Part shown: positions 7,377 to 14,738 of the stretch, in pieces | How positions within the stretch are numbered: position 1 is the stretch's first letter | Layout: the number at the start of each line of letters is the position of its first letter | Source of the DNA: an uncultured Lentisphaerota bacterium | GTDB taxonomy: Bacteria; Verrucomicrobiota; Kiritimatiellia; RFP12; UBA1067 | DNA: 32,585 nt | Direction of reading: 5' to 3' | NCBI GenBank assembly: GCA_900320225.1 | Contig: ONRL01000081.1 | Span: 1-32,585, forward strand | Position numbers and translations under genes: made by a program | The notes under the pieces: model-generated | What the model saw: only the letters and a program-made list of their open reading frames with translations | Told to the model about the DNA's origin: nothing | The model's database searches: none

Positions 7377-8900
7377 CTATCCGTTGATGCCAAGCTTGCC
7401 CAGGCGGTAATTCATCATGCGAGGCGACACGCCCAGCTCGCGCCCGGCTGCACTGCGGTTGCCGCCATGGCGGCGGAGGGCGTCCTCCAGCACGCGCCGC
7501 TCGTAGGCCGCCAGCTTCGCATCCAGCGTGCGGCGCTCCTCGCCCGCGTCGAAGGGCGTCTCCGCGAACTCGTCCGCCTGCAGCTGCGGCGGCAGGTTGT
7601 AGCCGTGGATCGTGTCGTCCGTGGAGGTGAGAACGGCGCGTTCGATGCAGTTCTCGAGCTCGCGTACGTTGCCCGGCCACTTCCACGCGAGCAACATGTT
7701 CACGGCGGGCGCGGATATCTTCGTGACCTGCTTGCCGTACTTCACGCTCATCCGCTCCATGAAATGCTCCGCCAGAAGCAGCACGTCGCCCGTGCGCGCG
7801 GCGAGGTCGGGCATTGAGATCGGGAACACGGAGAGACGGTAGTAGAGGTCCTCGCGGAACTTGCCCTCGGCCATCATCCGCTCAAGGTCCCGGCTCGTCG
7901 CGGCGATGAAACGCACGTTCGAGTGAATCTCCACGTTCGACCCGATGCGCGAGAAAGTGCGCTCCTGCAGGAACCGGAGCAACTTCACCTGGAGCGGCAC
8001 GCTCAGGTCGCCAATCTCGTCGAGGAACAGCGTACCGCCGTCCGCAGCCTCCGCGCGGCCGATGCGCCGCTGGTCGGCACCCGTAAACGAGCCCTTCTCA
8101 TGACCGAACAGCTCGCTCTCGATCAGCGTCTCCGGCAAGGCCGCGCAGTTGAGGGTCACGAACGGCCTGTCCTTCCGCGAGGACAGCCGCTGGATCGCGC
8201 GCGCGACAAGCTCTTTGCCCGTGCCGCTCGCGCCGCGCACGAGTACCGTCGCGTCACTCGGCGCCACCTGGCGGATCTGCTCGTACACGGCGCGCATCTC
8301 GCGGCAGTTGCCGAGCAGGTCGCCGGGGTTCGTGGTGAGCATGTCACGCAAACGGCGGTTCTCCGCCAGAAGCGCATCACGCTCCTCGCGCTCCTTCAGG
8401 CACACCGCCGCCGCCTCGGCCGTAATGTTCGCGATGATCTGCAACAGCGCCACGTCCCGGTTGAACGCGTCCGTCGTGAAATCCGGCGGGTTGGGGCGGT
8501 CCACCGACAACGTGCCGATCACCTGCCCAAGGTGGATGAGCGGCACGCACACGAACGCGATCGGACACACCCCGCCGCGCGCCCCCGTACGGTTGAGGAA
8601 CCGGCTGTCCTCGTGTACGTCCGGTACCACCTCCGCGCGGCCCGTCTGCGCCACGCGTCCCGTGATGCCCTCGCCCAAACGGTAGTGCCCATGCGCCTTC
8701 TCCTCCGCGTTCAGGCCGCGCGACGCCTCAATCGAAAGTTCGTTTCCCTGCAACAACGTGAACGTGCCACGGCACATGTCCATGCTCTTCTCGAGAATGC
8801 CGAGAACATCATCCAGCAGCGCGCGTACATTACGCTCCCGCACGAGAGCGGAGCTGATTTCCTGAAGAACAGTTATTTCAGATGACAATTTTGCTTTCAT
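7377..8900 (-). CDS. NifA-like sigma-54-dependent transcriptional activator (GAF-AAA-Fis)
   Basis: A 507-residue enhancer-binding protein: GAF sensor domain about 22-170, AAA+ domain with Walker A GASGTGKE (223-230), sigma-54 contact loop GSFTGA (270-275, usually GAFTGA), Walker B LFLDEIGD (291-298), and a C-terminal Fis-type helix-turn-helix (about 465-507, GGNRSAAGRELGVS). It would hydrolyse ATP to open sigma-54 promoters in response to a ligand or partner at the GAF domain. The overall layout matches NifA, but no nif genes are visible, so nitrogen control is not implied. A -10 element sits 8 nt from the ATG. It is divergent from the GH43-like gene and upstream of the GT4 gene. Confidence 0.92.
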   Translation of the reverse strand: MKAKLSSEITVLQEISSALVRERNVRALLDDVLGILEKSMDMCRGTFTLLQGNELSIEASRGLNAEEKAHGHYRLGEGITGRVAQTGRAEVVPDVHEDSRFLNRTGARGGVCPIAFVCVPLIHLGQVIGTLSVDRPNPPDFTTDAFNRDVALLQIIANITAEAAAVCLKEREERDALLAENRRLRDMLTTNPGDLLGNCREMRAVYEQIRQVAPSDATVLVRGASGTGKELVARAIQRLSSRKDRPFVTLNCAALPETLIESELFGHEKGSFTGADQRRIGRAEAADGGTLFLDEIGDLSVPLQVKLLRFLQERTFSRIGSNVEIHSNVRFIAATSRDLERMMAEGKFREDLYYRLSVFPISMPDLAARTGDVLLLAEHFMERMSVKYGKQVTKISAPAVNMLLAWKWPGNVRELENCIERAVLTSTDDTIHGYNLPPQLQADEFAETPFDAGEERRTLDAKLAAYERRVLEDALRRHGGNRSAAGRELGVSPRMMNYRLGKLGING

Positions 8901-8908
8901 CGCCGCTT

Positions 8909-8917
8909 AGTATACCA
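8909..8917 (-). promoter_or_regulatory. Extended -10 TGGTATACT, probably leaderless start
   Basis: TGGTATACT ends 8 nt from the ATG of the sigma-54 activator at 8900, with no Shine-Dalgarno between. Confidence 0.55.
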
Positions 8918-8941
8918 AAAACCCCACGTTAAGACAATATC

Positions 8942-8965
8942 TGTAATACATTACAATACATGTAA
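8942..8965. promoter_or_regulatory. AT-rich inverted repeats in a divergent promoter region
   Basis: TGTAAT-AC-ATTACA at 8942-8955 overlaps a second inverted repeat, TTACA-N5-TGTAA. The pair stands out against the GC-rich surroundings and lies between divergent genes, as an operator would. No binding protein is identified. Confidence 0.4.
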
Positions 8966-9017
8966 CCCCGCCAGTCATATTACCTCAAAACTGCCTCTTG
9001 CATAAGATCGGCATCCT

Positions 9018-9026
9018 TGGTAAAAT
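9018..9026 (+). promoter_or_regulatory. Extended -10 TGGTAAAAT, probably leaderless start
   Basis: TGGTAAAAT ends 6 nt before the ATG at 9033 of the GH43-like gene, with no ribosome site in between. Confidence 0.5.
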
Positions 9027-9032
9027 AGCGCC

Positions 9033-10278
9033 ATGCAACGCCTCTTTCCAGTTGCGTACGCGCTCCTCGTTGGTGCGTGCGTCTTCGCCGACACAGTCGA
9101 AACACTTGACACCACCCTTCTCAGGAAGTCCTGCGCCGACCCGTGGCTCTTCCGCCATGACGGCAAGTTCTACCTCACGCAGACCGGGGCCGCGAAGGTG
9201 CGCGTGCTGGCGTCCGACACGCTCGCCGGCCTCGCGGCGGCAGACTGCGCGCAGAGCATCGCCTACGACAGCGCGGGCGACCCGACAGTCAAGTCTCTCG
9301 GCTACGCGGGCGTGAGCGGCACGTGGAGCCCGGAGATTCACTGCTTCACCGAAGCCGACTTCCCCGGCCACGCGGGCTGGTACATGTTCCTCGCCCTCCG
9401 CGACTCGGCCCTCGGCGACGCCCGCCACGTGAAGAGCGTCGTACTGAAGTCGCTTTCCAACGACCCCGCCGGCCCCTACGGCCACCCCGTCACGGGCGAG
9501 AAGTTTTCCTCGCAGCTCGTCCTTGACAAGGACGGCCAGCCCTACGCCGAATGGGCGCTCGGACAGTCCGCGCTCGTGATCAGCACGGGTGCATGGAAAG
9601 GCGTCTACACATTGTATGTGACCGAAAAGGGACGCGGTACGCGCGACTTCTACCAGGAGATCCGCATCGCCCGTCTTAAGACGCCGTGGCAACTCGCCAC
9701 CGCAAGCGGCATCGTCACCGTACCCACGCAGTTCTGGGAGACGGTGGGCGCGTCGCGCACCGCCTACCGCGATCCCGAAAAGAAGAAGTCCGCACCCTAT
9801 TTCCCGCGCGTCGTGGAAGGCGCGACGGCCGTCTATGGCGACAAGGGCGACGTCTATCTCATCTACTCCGGCAGCGGATACTGGACGAACTACGGTCTCG
9901 GACAGCTCACCTGGACCGGCGAGGACCCGCTCAAGACCACCAGCTGGACGAAGTTCGAGTTCAACCCCATCTTCACCATCGCCAACAAGCGCGGCAAGCA
10001 CCTGCCCGGACTCGACCTGCAGGGCCGGCAAGCGGTTTCTCGTATACCACGCCTATCCCTACAATTCCTCGAAGGCGGAGAAGGTCGTGGACGGCGAGCG
10101 ACTCGCACCCGGCGCGAAAGGCAGACGCCGCCACGCCTACGTGGAGCCCTACCGCATCGACTACGGCGAGTGGAACGGCACCGGCTGGGGCGTGTTCCAC
10201 ATCGGCCTGAGGGACGACACGCATCCGGCCCCCTCCGGCAGCGGTCGCCCCGCGACCGCCGCCGTTCAAGCGGAGTGA
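9033..10278 (+). pseudogene. Secreted GH43-like glycosidase gene with a frameshift near 10003-10026
   Basis: The N-terminus has a short signal peptide, then a GH43 five-bladed propeller pattern: CADPWLFRHDGKFYLT with the candidate catalytic base Asp36, WSPEIHCF, and later GDVYLIYSGSGYWTNYGLGQL. GH43 enzymes cleave arabinosides or xylosides from plant polysaccharides. After KHLPG the reading frame loses family character, while the +1 frame continues with AGKRFLVYHAYPYN, the expected late GH43 strand, up to TGA at 10276-10278. One extra base (or two missing) in about 10003-10026 explains this. It may be a real inactivation or an assembly error. The unshifted frame ends at 10295. The last 15 or so codons of the restored frame lie in a REP-like element. 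Confidence 0.78.
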
Positions 10279-10285
10279 CAAGATT
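10241..10285 (+). repeat. REP-like hairpin and tail forming the end of the GH43-like gene
   Basis: GCGGTCGC-CCC-GCGACCGC (10241-10259) is a perfect 8-bp hairpin, followed by AAGCGGAGTGACAAGAT. The same tail follows the hairpins at 12478-12520 and, degenerate, at 13741-13766. The TGA in GAGTGACA is the stop codon of the restored GH43 frame. Confidence 0.6.
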
Positions 10286-10287
10286 TC

Positions 10288-10296
10288 TGGTATAAT
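10288..10296 (+). promoter_or_regulatory. Extended -10 TGGTATAAT for the agp-like gene
   Basis: A perfect TATAAT with TGG in front, 26 nt before the ATG, with AAGGAG between. Confidence 0.65.
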
Positions 10297-10322
10297 CGTG
10301 TGACAAGGAGATAAAATCGAAA

Positions 10323-11549
10323 ATGAAAAAACTGTTGTGCGTTTTGGCGGCCGTCACAGCTGCTGGCGGATGGGCGGCGGAACTGCGCCAGGTGGTGATC
10401 GTGAGCCGACACAACCTGCGCGCGCCCCTGGGCACGGCGAAACAGAATCTCGCCGAGTCCACGACAAACAAATGGTTCGCCTGGACGTCCGCGCCCGGCG
10501 AGCTTTCGCGGAAAGGCGCCGCGCTCGAAACCGCGATGGGCGGCTGGTTCCGCGACCGACTCGGCGATCTCGGCCTCTTCGAGCGGAACGCGTGCCTCCG
10601 CCCCGACCAGGTGCGCTTCATCGCGAACAACATGCAGCGCACCGTCGCCACCGCGCGGAGTTTCGCCACCGGCTTCATGCCCGAGGCCGACGTCGTGGTC
10701 GAGCACCTGCCGTTGGGCACGTTGCGTGATTCGCGCTTCTCTCTCTGCGTGCCGGGTCCCGACGCCGTGCTGGCTGAGCGCATCAAGCGGCAGCTTGACG
10801 AGACGTTCGGCGGCGGCGAGGGCATCGACCGCAGCCTCGCGCCCTCATACGCGCTCATTTCGCGCGTCATCGACTACCCCAGCTCGCCGCGCGGACGCCG
10901 ACCGGACGCAGTCCCCTTCGCCTCGACGGGCGTGAGCTACTTCGACATCGTCCGCCCCCCGCACTCCATCGGGCTCCACGGTCCGATCGGCGAGGCGTAT
11001 CCCGTGGCCGACTCCATCCTGCTCCAGCAGTACGAGGATCCGTCCGCCGCCGGTTCGTTCGGGCATCCCCTCACGTGGGAAGAATGGCGCCTGATCGGCA
11101 AGGTAAAGGAAACCTACATCAGCATGCGATACGGCACGAAGGCGATGTCCGCCAAACTGGGTAAGGAATTCCTCCCCATGCTAGCCAAGCGCCTGGAGCG
11201 CGGCGAACCCCGCCTTACGTTCGTGGGCGGGCACGACACCACGCTCGCGCAGGTCGGCACGCAGCTCGACGTGGAACCATACGAACTGCCGGGCGCGGTC
11301 GAATACCGCACGCCCATCGGTTCGAAGATCGTTCTCGGCCGCTGGCGCTGCGATGACGGGATCGACCGCTTGTCCGTCGATTTCGTGTACCAGACGACGG
11401 CGCAGATACGCGCCTGTCAGCTCGCCGACCGCGCCCACCCCCCGAGCGTCGTGCGTCTCCGCCTGAAAGGGCTCACGCCTGACGCAGGCGGACGCTATCC
11501 GCTCACAGACGTCCTGCCCCGCCTTCTCTCTCCCGATCCGGGACCGTGA
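10323..11549 (+). CDS. agp: Periplasmic histidine acid phosphatase, Agp (glucose-1-phosphatase) type
   Basis: A 408-residue exported phosphatase. A signal peptide covers about residues 1-19. The phosphate-binding motif is SRHNLRAPL (His30 is the nucleophile), the same variant as in E. coli glucose-1-phosphatase, and GHDTTLA supplies the HD proton donor pair (304-305). Other stretches also match Agp, as I remember it: NKW after the motif, MQRTVATA, RTPIGSKIV and VYQTTAQIR. It would release phosphate from sugar phosphates in the periplasm. ATG 10323 has AAGGAG upstream and its own -10. It lies just after the broken GH43-like gene. Other substrates of the histidine acid phosphatase family, such as phytate, cannot be excluded. 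Confidence 0.87.
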   Translation: MKKLLCVLAAVTAAGGWAAELRQVVIVSRHNLRAPLGTAKQNLAESTTNKWFAWTSAPGELSRKGAALETAMGGWFRDRLGDLGLFERNACLRPDQVRFIANNMQRTVATARSFATGFMPEADVVVEHLPLGTLRDSRFSLCVPGPDAVLAERIKRQLDETFGGGEGIDRSLAPSYALISRVIDYPSSPRGRRPDAVPFASTGVSYFDIVRPPHSIGLHGPIGEAYPVADSILLQQYEDPSAAGSFGHPLTWEEWRLIGKVKETYISMRYGTKAMSAKLGKEFLPMLAKRLERGEPRLTFVGGHDTTLAQVGTQLDVEPYELPGAVEYRTPIGSKIVLGRWRCDDGIDRLSVDFVYQTTAQIRACQLADRAHPPSVVRLRLKGLTPDAGGRYPLTDVLPRLLSPDPGP

Positions 11550-11588
11550 TCGGACCGCCCACGCATTCTACGCCCGTCCCCGAACCAA

Positions 11589-11615
11589 GGTTTTAAGCAA
11601 TGCCGCAACGCAGTC
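11589..11615 (+). repeat. Short repeat before the PIN gene (copy A of three)
   Basis: The 27-nt block starting GGTTTTAAGCAA resembles blocks at 12518-12546 and 13763-13793; all three contain TTTAA(A)G(C/T)AA, GC and GCAA at matching places. Each lies 5' of an accessory gene on the plus strand. Confidence 0.55.
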
Positions 11616-11627
11616 ATTCGAAAAACA

Positions 11628-11636
11628 TGGTATAAT
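11628..11636 (+). promoter_or_regulatory. Extended -10 TGGTATAAT for the PIN gene
   Basis: A perfect TATAAT preceded by TGG, 33 nt before ATG 11670. Confidence 0.65.
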
Positions 11637-11669
11637 AATTGGCACGCCCAGCGGAGGAAGGTGAAGAAA

Positions 11670-12179
11670 ATGGCAGAAGAGGTGGAACAGCCGAAGAAAA
11701 AAGTGTACGTTGAGACTACGGTCGTCAGCGACGCTACCGCTCTGCCAACGAACGACCTGACACTCGCCGGGAGGCAAATGGCGACGCGCGAGTGGTGGAA
11801 GACGGCGGCGGAACGGTTCGATTTGTTTGTGTCTCCCATTGTACGTCGAGAGGCGGCAAAGGGAGATGCCGATGCGGCAAATCGAAGACTGGAGGCATTG
11901 TCCTCATTCCCAGAACTTGAGTTGACGTTGGAAGTTTCGGCGCTGGCGCAAAAGTTGGTTGAGGCCAAGGCTGTGCCTGCGAAGTTCAAGGAGGATGCCT
12001 TGCACATAGCGATAGCGGCTGTGAGCGGCATGGACTATCTTGTTTCTTGGAACTTCAGGCACATTACGAATGCGCAGATGATTCCAAAGATAAAGAAAGT
12101 CTGTTCGGACAACGGTTATGTCTGTGCGGAGATATGTACTCCGCAGATGTTACAGGAGGAGGTGCAAGATGACGCATGA
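11670..12179 (+). CDS. PIN-domain protein, likely VapC-type toxin
   Basis: A 169-residue PIN-like protein: the first acidic strand is VYVETTVVSD (about 12-21), with a later FKEDALHIAIAAVSGMDYLVSW segment that carries the conserved acidic residue and the typical A-xx-D-xLVSWN pattern. PIN proteins are Mg-dependent ribonucleases, and most small bacterial ones are VapC toxins cutting tRNA or rRNA. ATG 11670 is chosen because GGAGGAAGG (11653-11661) is correctly spaced for it and overlaps the alternative GTG 11661. The downstream small gene overlaps it by 11 nt, as in a toxin-partner pair. The base composition is more AT-rich than flanking metabolic genes. Confidence 0.8.
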   Translation: MAEEVEQPKKKVYVETTVVSDATALPTNDLTLAGRQMATREWWKTAAERFDLFVSPIVRREAAKGDADAANRRLEALSSFPELELTLEVSALAQKLVEAKAVPAKFKEDALHIAIAAVSGMDYLVSWNFRHITNAQMIPKIKKVCSDNGYVCAEICTPQMLQEEVQDDA

Positions 12180-12345
12180 CGCAACGCTTGAGGAAATGTG
12201 GCGAATCAAAGAGGAATTAAGTACCGCCCATGACACGTGGGAGGAGTATATTGCCGACATACTCGCCTTTCAGGAAGAGGAACGGAAGCGCGGTGTGAAA
12301 TTCGTTCGATTCCCATCTCGCAAGCCAGAACCCGCAATGACCTGA
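12169..12345 (+). CDS. Small acidic-helical partner of the PIN protein, candidate antitoxin
   Basis: A 58-residue protein beginning MTHDATLEEMWRIKEELS and ending in a basic KFVRFPSRK tail. ATG 12169 has AGGAGG at the right distance; the upstream in-frame codons lie inside the PIN gene and are not used. Proteins of this size and helical pattern commonly follow PIN genes in toxin-antitoxin pairs, where they wrap the toxin. No ribbon-helix-helix or other DNA-binding motif is obvious. The order toxin first, partner second is less common than the reverse. The antitoxin role is inferred from position and size. Confidence 0.6.
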   Translation: MTHDATLEEMWRIKEELSTAHDTWEEYIADILAFQEEERKRGVKFVRFPSRKPEPAMT

Positions 12346-12354
12346 AACCAATCT

Positions 12355-12546
12355 CAACCGCAGAACTGAAATGAGAAAGGAACCACCGACAACACAGTGA
12401 ATCGGTCGTTATGCGGGCAACCGCCACGGACACACGCAACGGGAGGGGCCGCGCTTGTCGCGGCCCAAAGCGGGAGGGCGAGCGTCCGCGCGAGCCGCCG
12501 CCCCAAGCGGAGTGACAGGATGTTTTAAGTAACGCGGCAAGGAGTT
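12355..12546 (+). repeat. Composite dispersed repeat, copy 1
   Basis: The first 53 nt (12355-12407) match 13572-13624 at 50 positions. They are followed by two hairpin units and a 3' block (12518-12546) shared with 11589-11615 and 13763-13793. It separates the PIN/antitoxin pair from the ORF6N gene. The first block contains the 9-codon frame MRKEPPTTQ, which has no ribosome site. Confidence 0.8.
12442..12466 (+). repeat. REP element: GGAG plus GGGCCGCG hairpin
   Basis: GGAG (12442-12445) is directly followed by the perfect 8-bp stem GGGCCGCG / CGCGGCCC with loop CTTGT. A second GGAG with a weaker hairpin follows at 12473-12500. Confidence 0.82.
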
Positions 12547-12548
12547 TC

Positions 12549-13520
12549 ATGAACGACGTGACAACCATACATGAATTGAACGGTTCAGATCCGATACGCT
12601 CGCGAATCTTGACGATTCGTGGCGTTCAGGTAATGCTGGCGCCTGACCTCGCCAAGCTTTACAATGTGACGACAAAGCGTCTGAACGAACAGGTGAAACG
12701 TAATATTGAGCGTTTCCCAGAGCGATACATGTTTCAACTGACAATGGATGAATTCAACGGCTTGAGGTCGCAATTTGCGACCTCAAGTGAAGATGCTGGA
12801 TTGGGAACCGGAACTTTGAGGTCGCAATTTGCGACCTCAAAGCGTGGCGGCACACGGTATCTCCCATACGCATTCACGGAGCATGGCATAATCATGTTGG
12901 CATCCGTGCTCAATTCGCCAATTGCTGTTTCTGCGTCAGTAAGGATTACAGATACCTTTGTCGCCATGCGCAAGGCACTTGCCTCCATTGCGCCGCTGCT
13001 TGCCCGCATAGAGGCAACAGACAGGCGGCAAATTGCCGATCAGGCAAAGAACGACGCCAACCAGGCCCGCAACGAGGAACGGTTCAAGCTGATCCTTGAT
13101 GCGATGCAGGACAAGAAGTTCCCGCCGCAAAAGGTGTTCTACGACGGGCAGATATACGATGCGTTCGAGCAGATGAAGAAGTTCGTGCGCATGGCTAGGC
13201 AGGAGCTTGTCATCATCGACCCGTACTTTGCCGACTCCGTTCTTCCGCTTGTCGCGCAGAAAAGGCAAGGCGTGTCGGTCCTCGTGGTGAAGAACTCGCG
13301 CAACAAGCTACTCCATGCGGTCGACGTGGCGCAGTTCAACGCCCAGTACGCCAATTCGCTCACGGTGAAGGTGTCCAACAAGTTCCACGACCGTTTCCTC
13401 ATCATCGACCAGATGACGCTCATCCATGTCGGCGCGTCGCTCAACTACCTCGGCAAGAAGTGCTTTGCGTTCTCTTCGCTCGACAAGTCCAACATCCCCG
13501 ACATCATGGCTAAGATCTGA
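12549..13520 (+). CDS. ORF6N-domain protein with C-terminal PLD-like domain
   Basis: A 323-residue protein. Residues about 14-115 are an ORF6N domain (RILTIRGVQVMLAPDLAKLY, then NIERFPERYMFQL and YLPYAFTEHGIIML), a KilA-N-related DNA-binding module common in phage and mobile elements. A helical linker (150-185) leads to a domain with a single phospholipase-D-like half: VIIDPYFAD, then KFHDRFLIID (His280, Arg282 in place of the usual Lys) and HVGASLNYLGKKCFAF. The enzyme may be a nuclease or a degenerate nucleic-acid binder; activity is uncertain. AAGGAG lies 4 nt before the ATG. The linker within ORF6N is expanded by two copies of a palindrome, each encoding LRSQFATS. It lies between two copies of a composite repeat. 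Confidence 0.85.
   Translation: MNDVTTIHELNGSDPIRSRILTIRGVQVMLAPDLAKLYNVTTKRLNEQVKRNIERFPERYMFQLTMDEFNGLRSQFATSSEDAGLGTGTLRSQFATSKRGGTRYLPYAFTEHGIIMLASVLNSPIAVSASVRITDTFVAMRKALASIAPLLARIEATDRRQIADQAKNDANQARNEERFKLILDAMQDKKFPPQKVFYDGQIYDAFEQMKKFVRMARQELVIIDPYFADSVLPLVAQKRQGVSVLVVKNSRNKLLHAVDVAQFNAQYANSLTVKVSNKFHDRFLIIDQMTLIHVGASLNYLGKKCFAFSSLDKSNIPDIMAKI
12762..12841 (+). repeat. Two 25-nt perfect palindromes inside the ORF6N domain
   Basis: 12762-12786 and 12816-12840 are identical: a 12-nt arm beginning TTGAGGTCGCAA, one central T, then the reverse complement. They are 54 nt (18 codons) apart, in frame, and both encode LRSQFATS. Confidence 0.93.
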
Positions 13521-13627
13521 CCGTACGGCACAACTCCGCCGATTTATGCTAAACTATCCGCAAACGATCCCCAACCGCAGAACTGAAATGAGAAAGGAAC
13601 AGCCGACAACACAGTGAAACGGTCATA

Positions 13628-13671
13628 GGCGGGCATCCTCCTTCGCTAAAGCTACGGAGGACAAGTCCGCC
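13628..13671 (+). repeat. Two-stem hairpin repeat in copy 2
   Basis: Outer arms GGCGG / CCGCC enclose an inner stem CCTCCTTCGCT / AGCTACGGAGG (9 of 11 paired). The core CTTCGCTAAAGCTACGG resembles dispersed repeats I know from other environmental bacterial genomes, so this is probably a separate repeat nested in the composite one. Confidence 0.6.
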
Positions 13672-13684
13672 GGTCGCCGCATCG

Positions 13685-13741
13685 GTAGGGTCACGCGTCA
13701 CGCGTGACCGAAAACGGTAGGGCGCGCGCCCCGCGCGCGCC
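13685..13741 (+). repeat. Two REP elements: GTAG plus perfect hairpins
   Basis: GTAG 13685-13688 is directly followed by GGTCACGCG-TCA-CGCGTGACC (9-bp stem). GTAG 13717-13720 is directly followed by GGCGCGCG-CCCC-, G, and CGCGCGCC (8-bp stem, ends 13741). This is the classical REP layout recognised by Y1 RAYT enzymes. Confidence 0.87.
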
Positions 13742-13858
13742 GCCGGCCGATGAAGCGCGACAGGATGATTTAAAGCAAGGCTGCAAAGCAGTCGCCTGTG
13801 GAAACGTAGGAAACTTCCGGTAGACGACACTTGGCAGAGGAAACGCATTATGCGTTCG

Positions 13859-13923
13859 CCTCTCTTTGTGTTTCTACCATGGCAATCCTACGGCCTCCAC
13901 AGGAACACGAAGAGAGGTTTTTT
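13859..13923 (+). terminator. Hairpin followed by six T: intrinsic terminator or attenuator
   Basis: The arm starting CCTCTCTTTGTG (13859-13874) pairs at 14 of 16 positions with 13902-13917, across a 27-nt loop, and is followed by TTTTTT (13918-13923). A smaller stem AACGCAT / ATGCGTT lies just upstream (13841-13855). It stands 340 nt after the ORF6N stop and 104 nt before the next gene, so it could end the former transcript or attenuate the latter. Confidence 0.55.
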
Positions 13924-14026
13924 ATGCCCTCGATTCGTGTCAGACAGCCAGCAGCGATACGGAACGAGAACAAGCCCGATTCTCCGCCTGTGAAACGAAG
14001 CGAGGGCAAGCAGGAGTGTGTGAAAA

Positions 14027-14689
14027 ATGGCGATACCAGGAATGCGAAACCGTGTGATAACTTTTTGCGGCGTGGCCATGTGGCTAGTGGCGCAAGGTCA
14101 GTCAATAACAATCGGTGGCGAGAAAGGCGTGTCGATTGTCGATACGCCACAAGTCATTGTCAAGCAAAATGCCCGTTATTCGCTTTGGGAAGGTGTGGAC
14201 GTGGCAATAAAGGCAGTCATAGATTCTGGCATTTCCCCGAACCTCGAGAATGTATTAAAGGAACTTGACGAGATGGCTCGGCAAAATGATATCAAATTGC
14301 CATACAGCTATTCGCTGTCTGGCAAGGTCTCGTTTAGCACGAAGGGGAATGGGAAAACACGCATGGGGCGAAATTCCGTGCGTCGCACATTGACCCCACA
14401 GAACAAACAGCGTAAGGAAGATTTTGAAAAAAGGGTTGCAGCCCGTCTTTTAGGAGTCCTCTCAAAAATGCCACGATATGCAAGGAATGTGACTGCGCTG
14501 GTGCCACAAGAACCAACACCTGAAATGTTCTCAACGAAAGATGCCTTCATTAATGCCTATGTTGCATACAAAATGAAAACGGTTGACGAACAGATCAAGG
14601 CAACATATGCAAAGAAGATAGGTGGACTTGGCGACTACAAACGGGATGTGAAACGCGAAGCTGAGGTTATGTGGAACCGCAGTAAATAA
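14027..14689 (+). CDS. Exported protein of unknown function
   Basis: I do not recognise this 220-residue protein. It begins MAIPGMRNRVITFCGVAMWL, a basic start and a hydrophobic stretch ending near AQGQS, which is a plausible signal peptide. The remainder is basic and mostly helical, with no cysteine pairs or enzyme motif that I can name. ATG 14027 has AGGAG 10 nt upstream; ATG 14042 is the alternative. Codon use is more AT-rich than in the flanking catabolic genes, as in the PIN and ORF6N genes, which suggests an acquired region. It lies after composite repeat copy 2 and before two large hairpins. Confidence 0.62.
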   Translation: MAIPGMRNRVITFCGVAMWLVAQGQSITIGGEKGVSIVDTPQVIVKQNARYSLWEGVDVAIKAVIDSGISPNLENVLKELDEMARQNDIKLPYSYSLSGKVSFSTKGNGKTRMGRNSVRRTLTPQNKQRKEDFEKRVAARLLGVLSKMPRYARNVTALVPQEPTPEMFSTKDAFINAYVAYKMKTVDEQIKATYAKKIGGLGDYKRDVKREAEVMWNRSK

Positions 14690-14738
14690 AATGAAGTACA
14701 TGTTGTTTACGACATGGCCATACTTGTACCTGACTAGG

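Larger units (their letters stand above)
13572..13793 (+). repeat. Composite dispersed repeat, copy 2
   Basis: Same order as copy 1 at 12355: a 53-nt block with the frame MRKEQPTTQ, a middle of hairpins, then the block at 13763-13793. The middle differs from copy 1: it has an added hairpin at 13628-13671 and two GTAG-type REPs. It occupies most of the 506-nt gap after the ORF6N gene. Confidence 0.8.

Noticed and set aside
7377-8900. Calling the activator nifA proper
   Set aside because: The layout fits NifA, but no nitrogenase genes or UAS sites are seen, and GAF-AAA-Fis activators serve many pathways.
12304-12314. GTTCGATTCCC, similar to a tRNA T-arm
   Set aside because: It lies in the coding sequence of the small PIN partner and no acceptor or anticodon stem surrounds it.
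12355-12546. Composite repeat as an integron attC site
   Set aside because: The ends lack paired RYYYAAC/GTTRRRY core sites and do not complement each other; no integrase is present in the window.
13831-14268. Open frame of 145 codons overlapping the unknown exported protein
   Set aside because: It runs through the hairpin-T6 region, has no coherent protein character and conflicts with the frame at 14027, which has a ribosome site and signal peptide.
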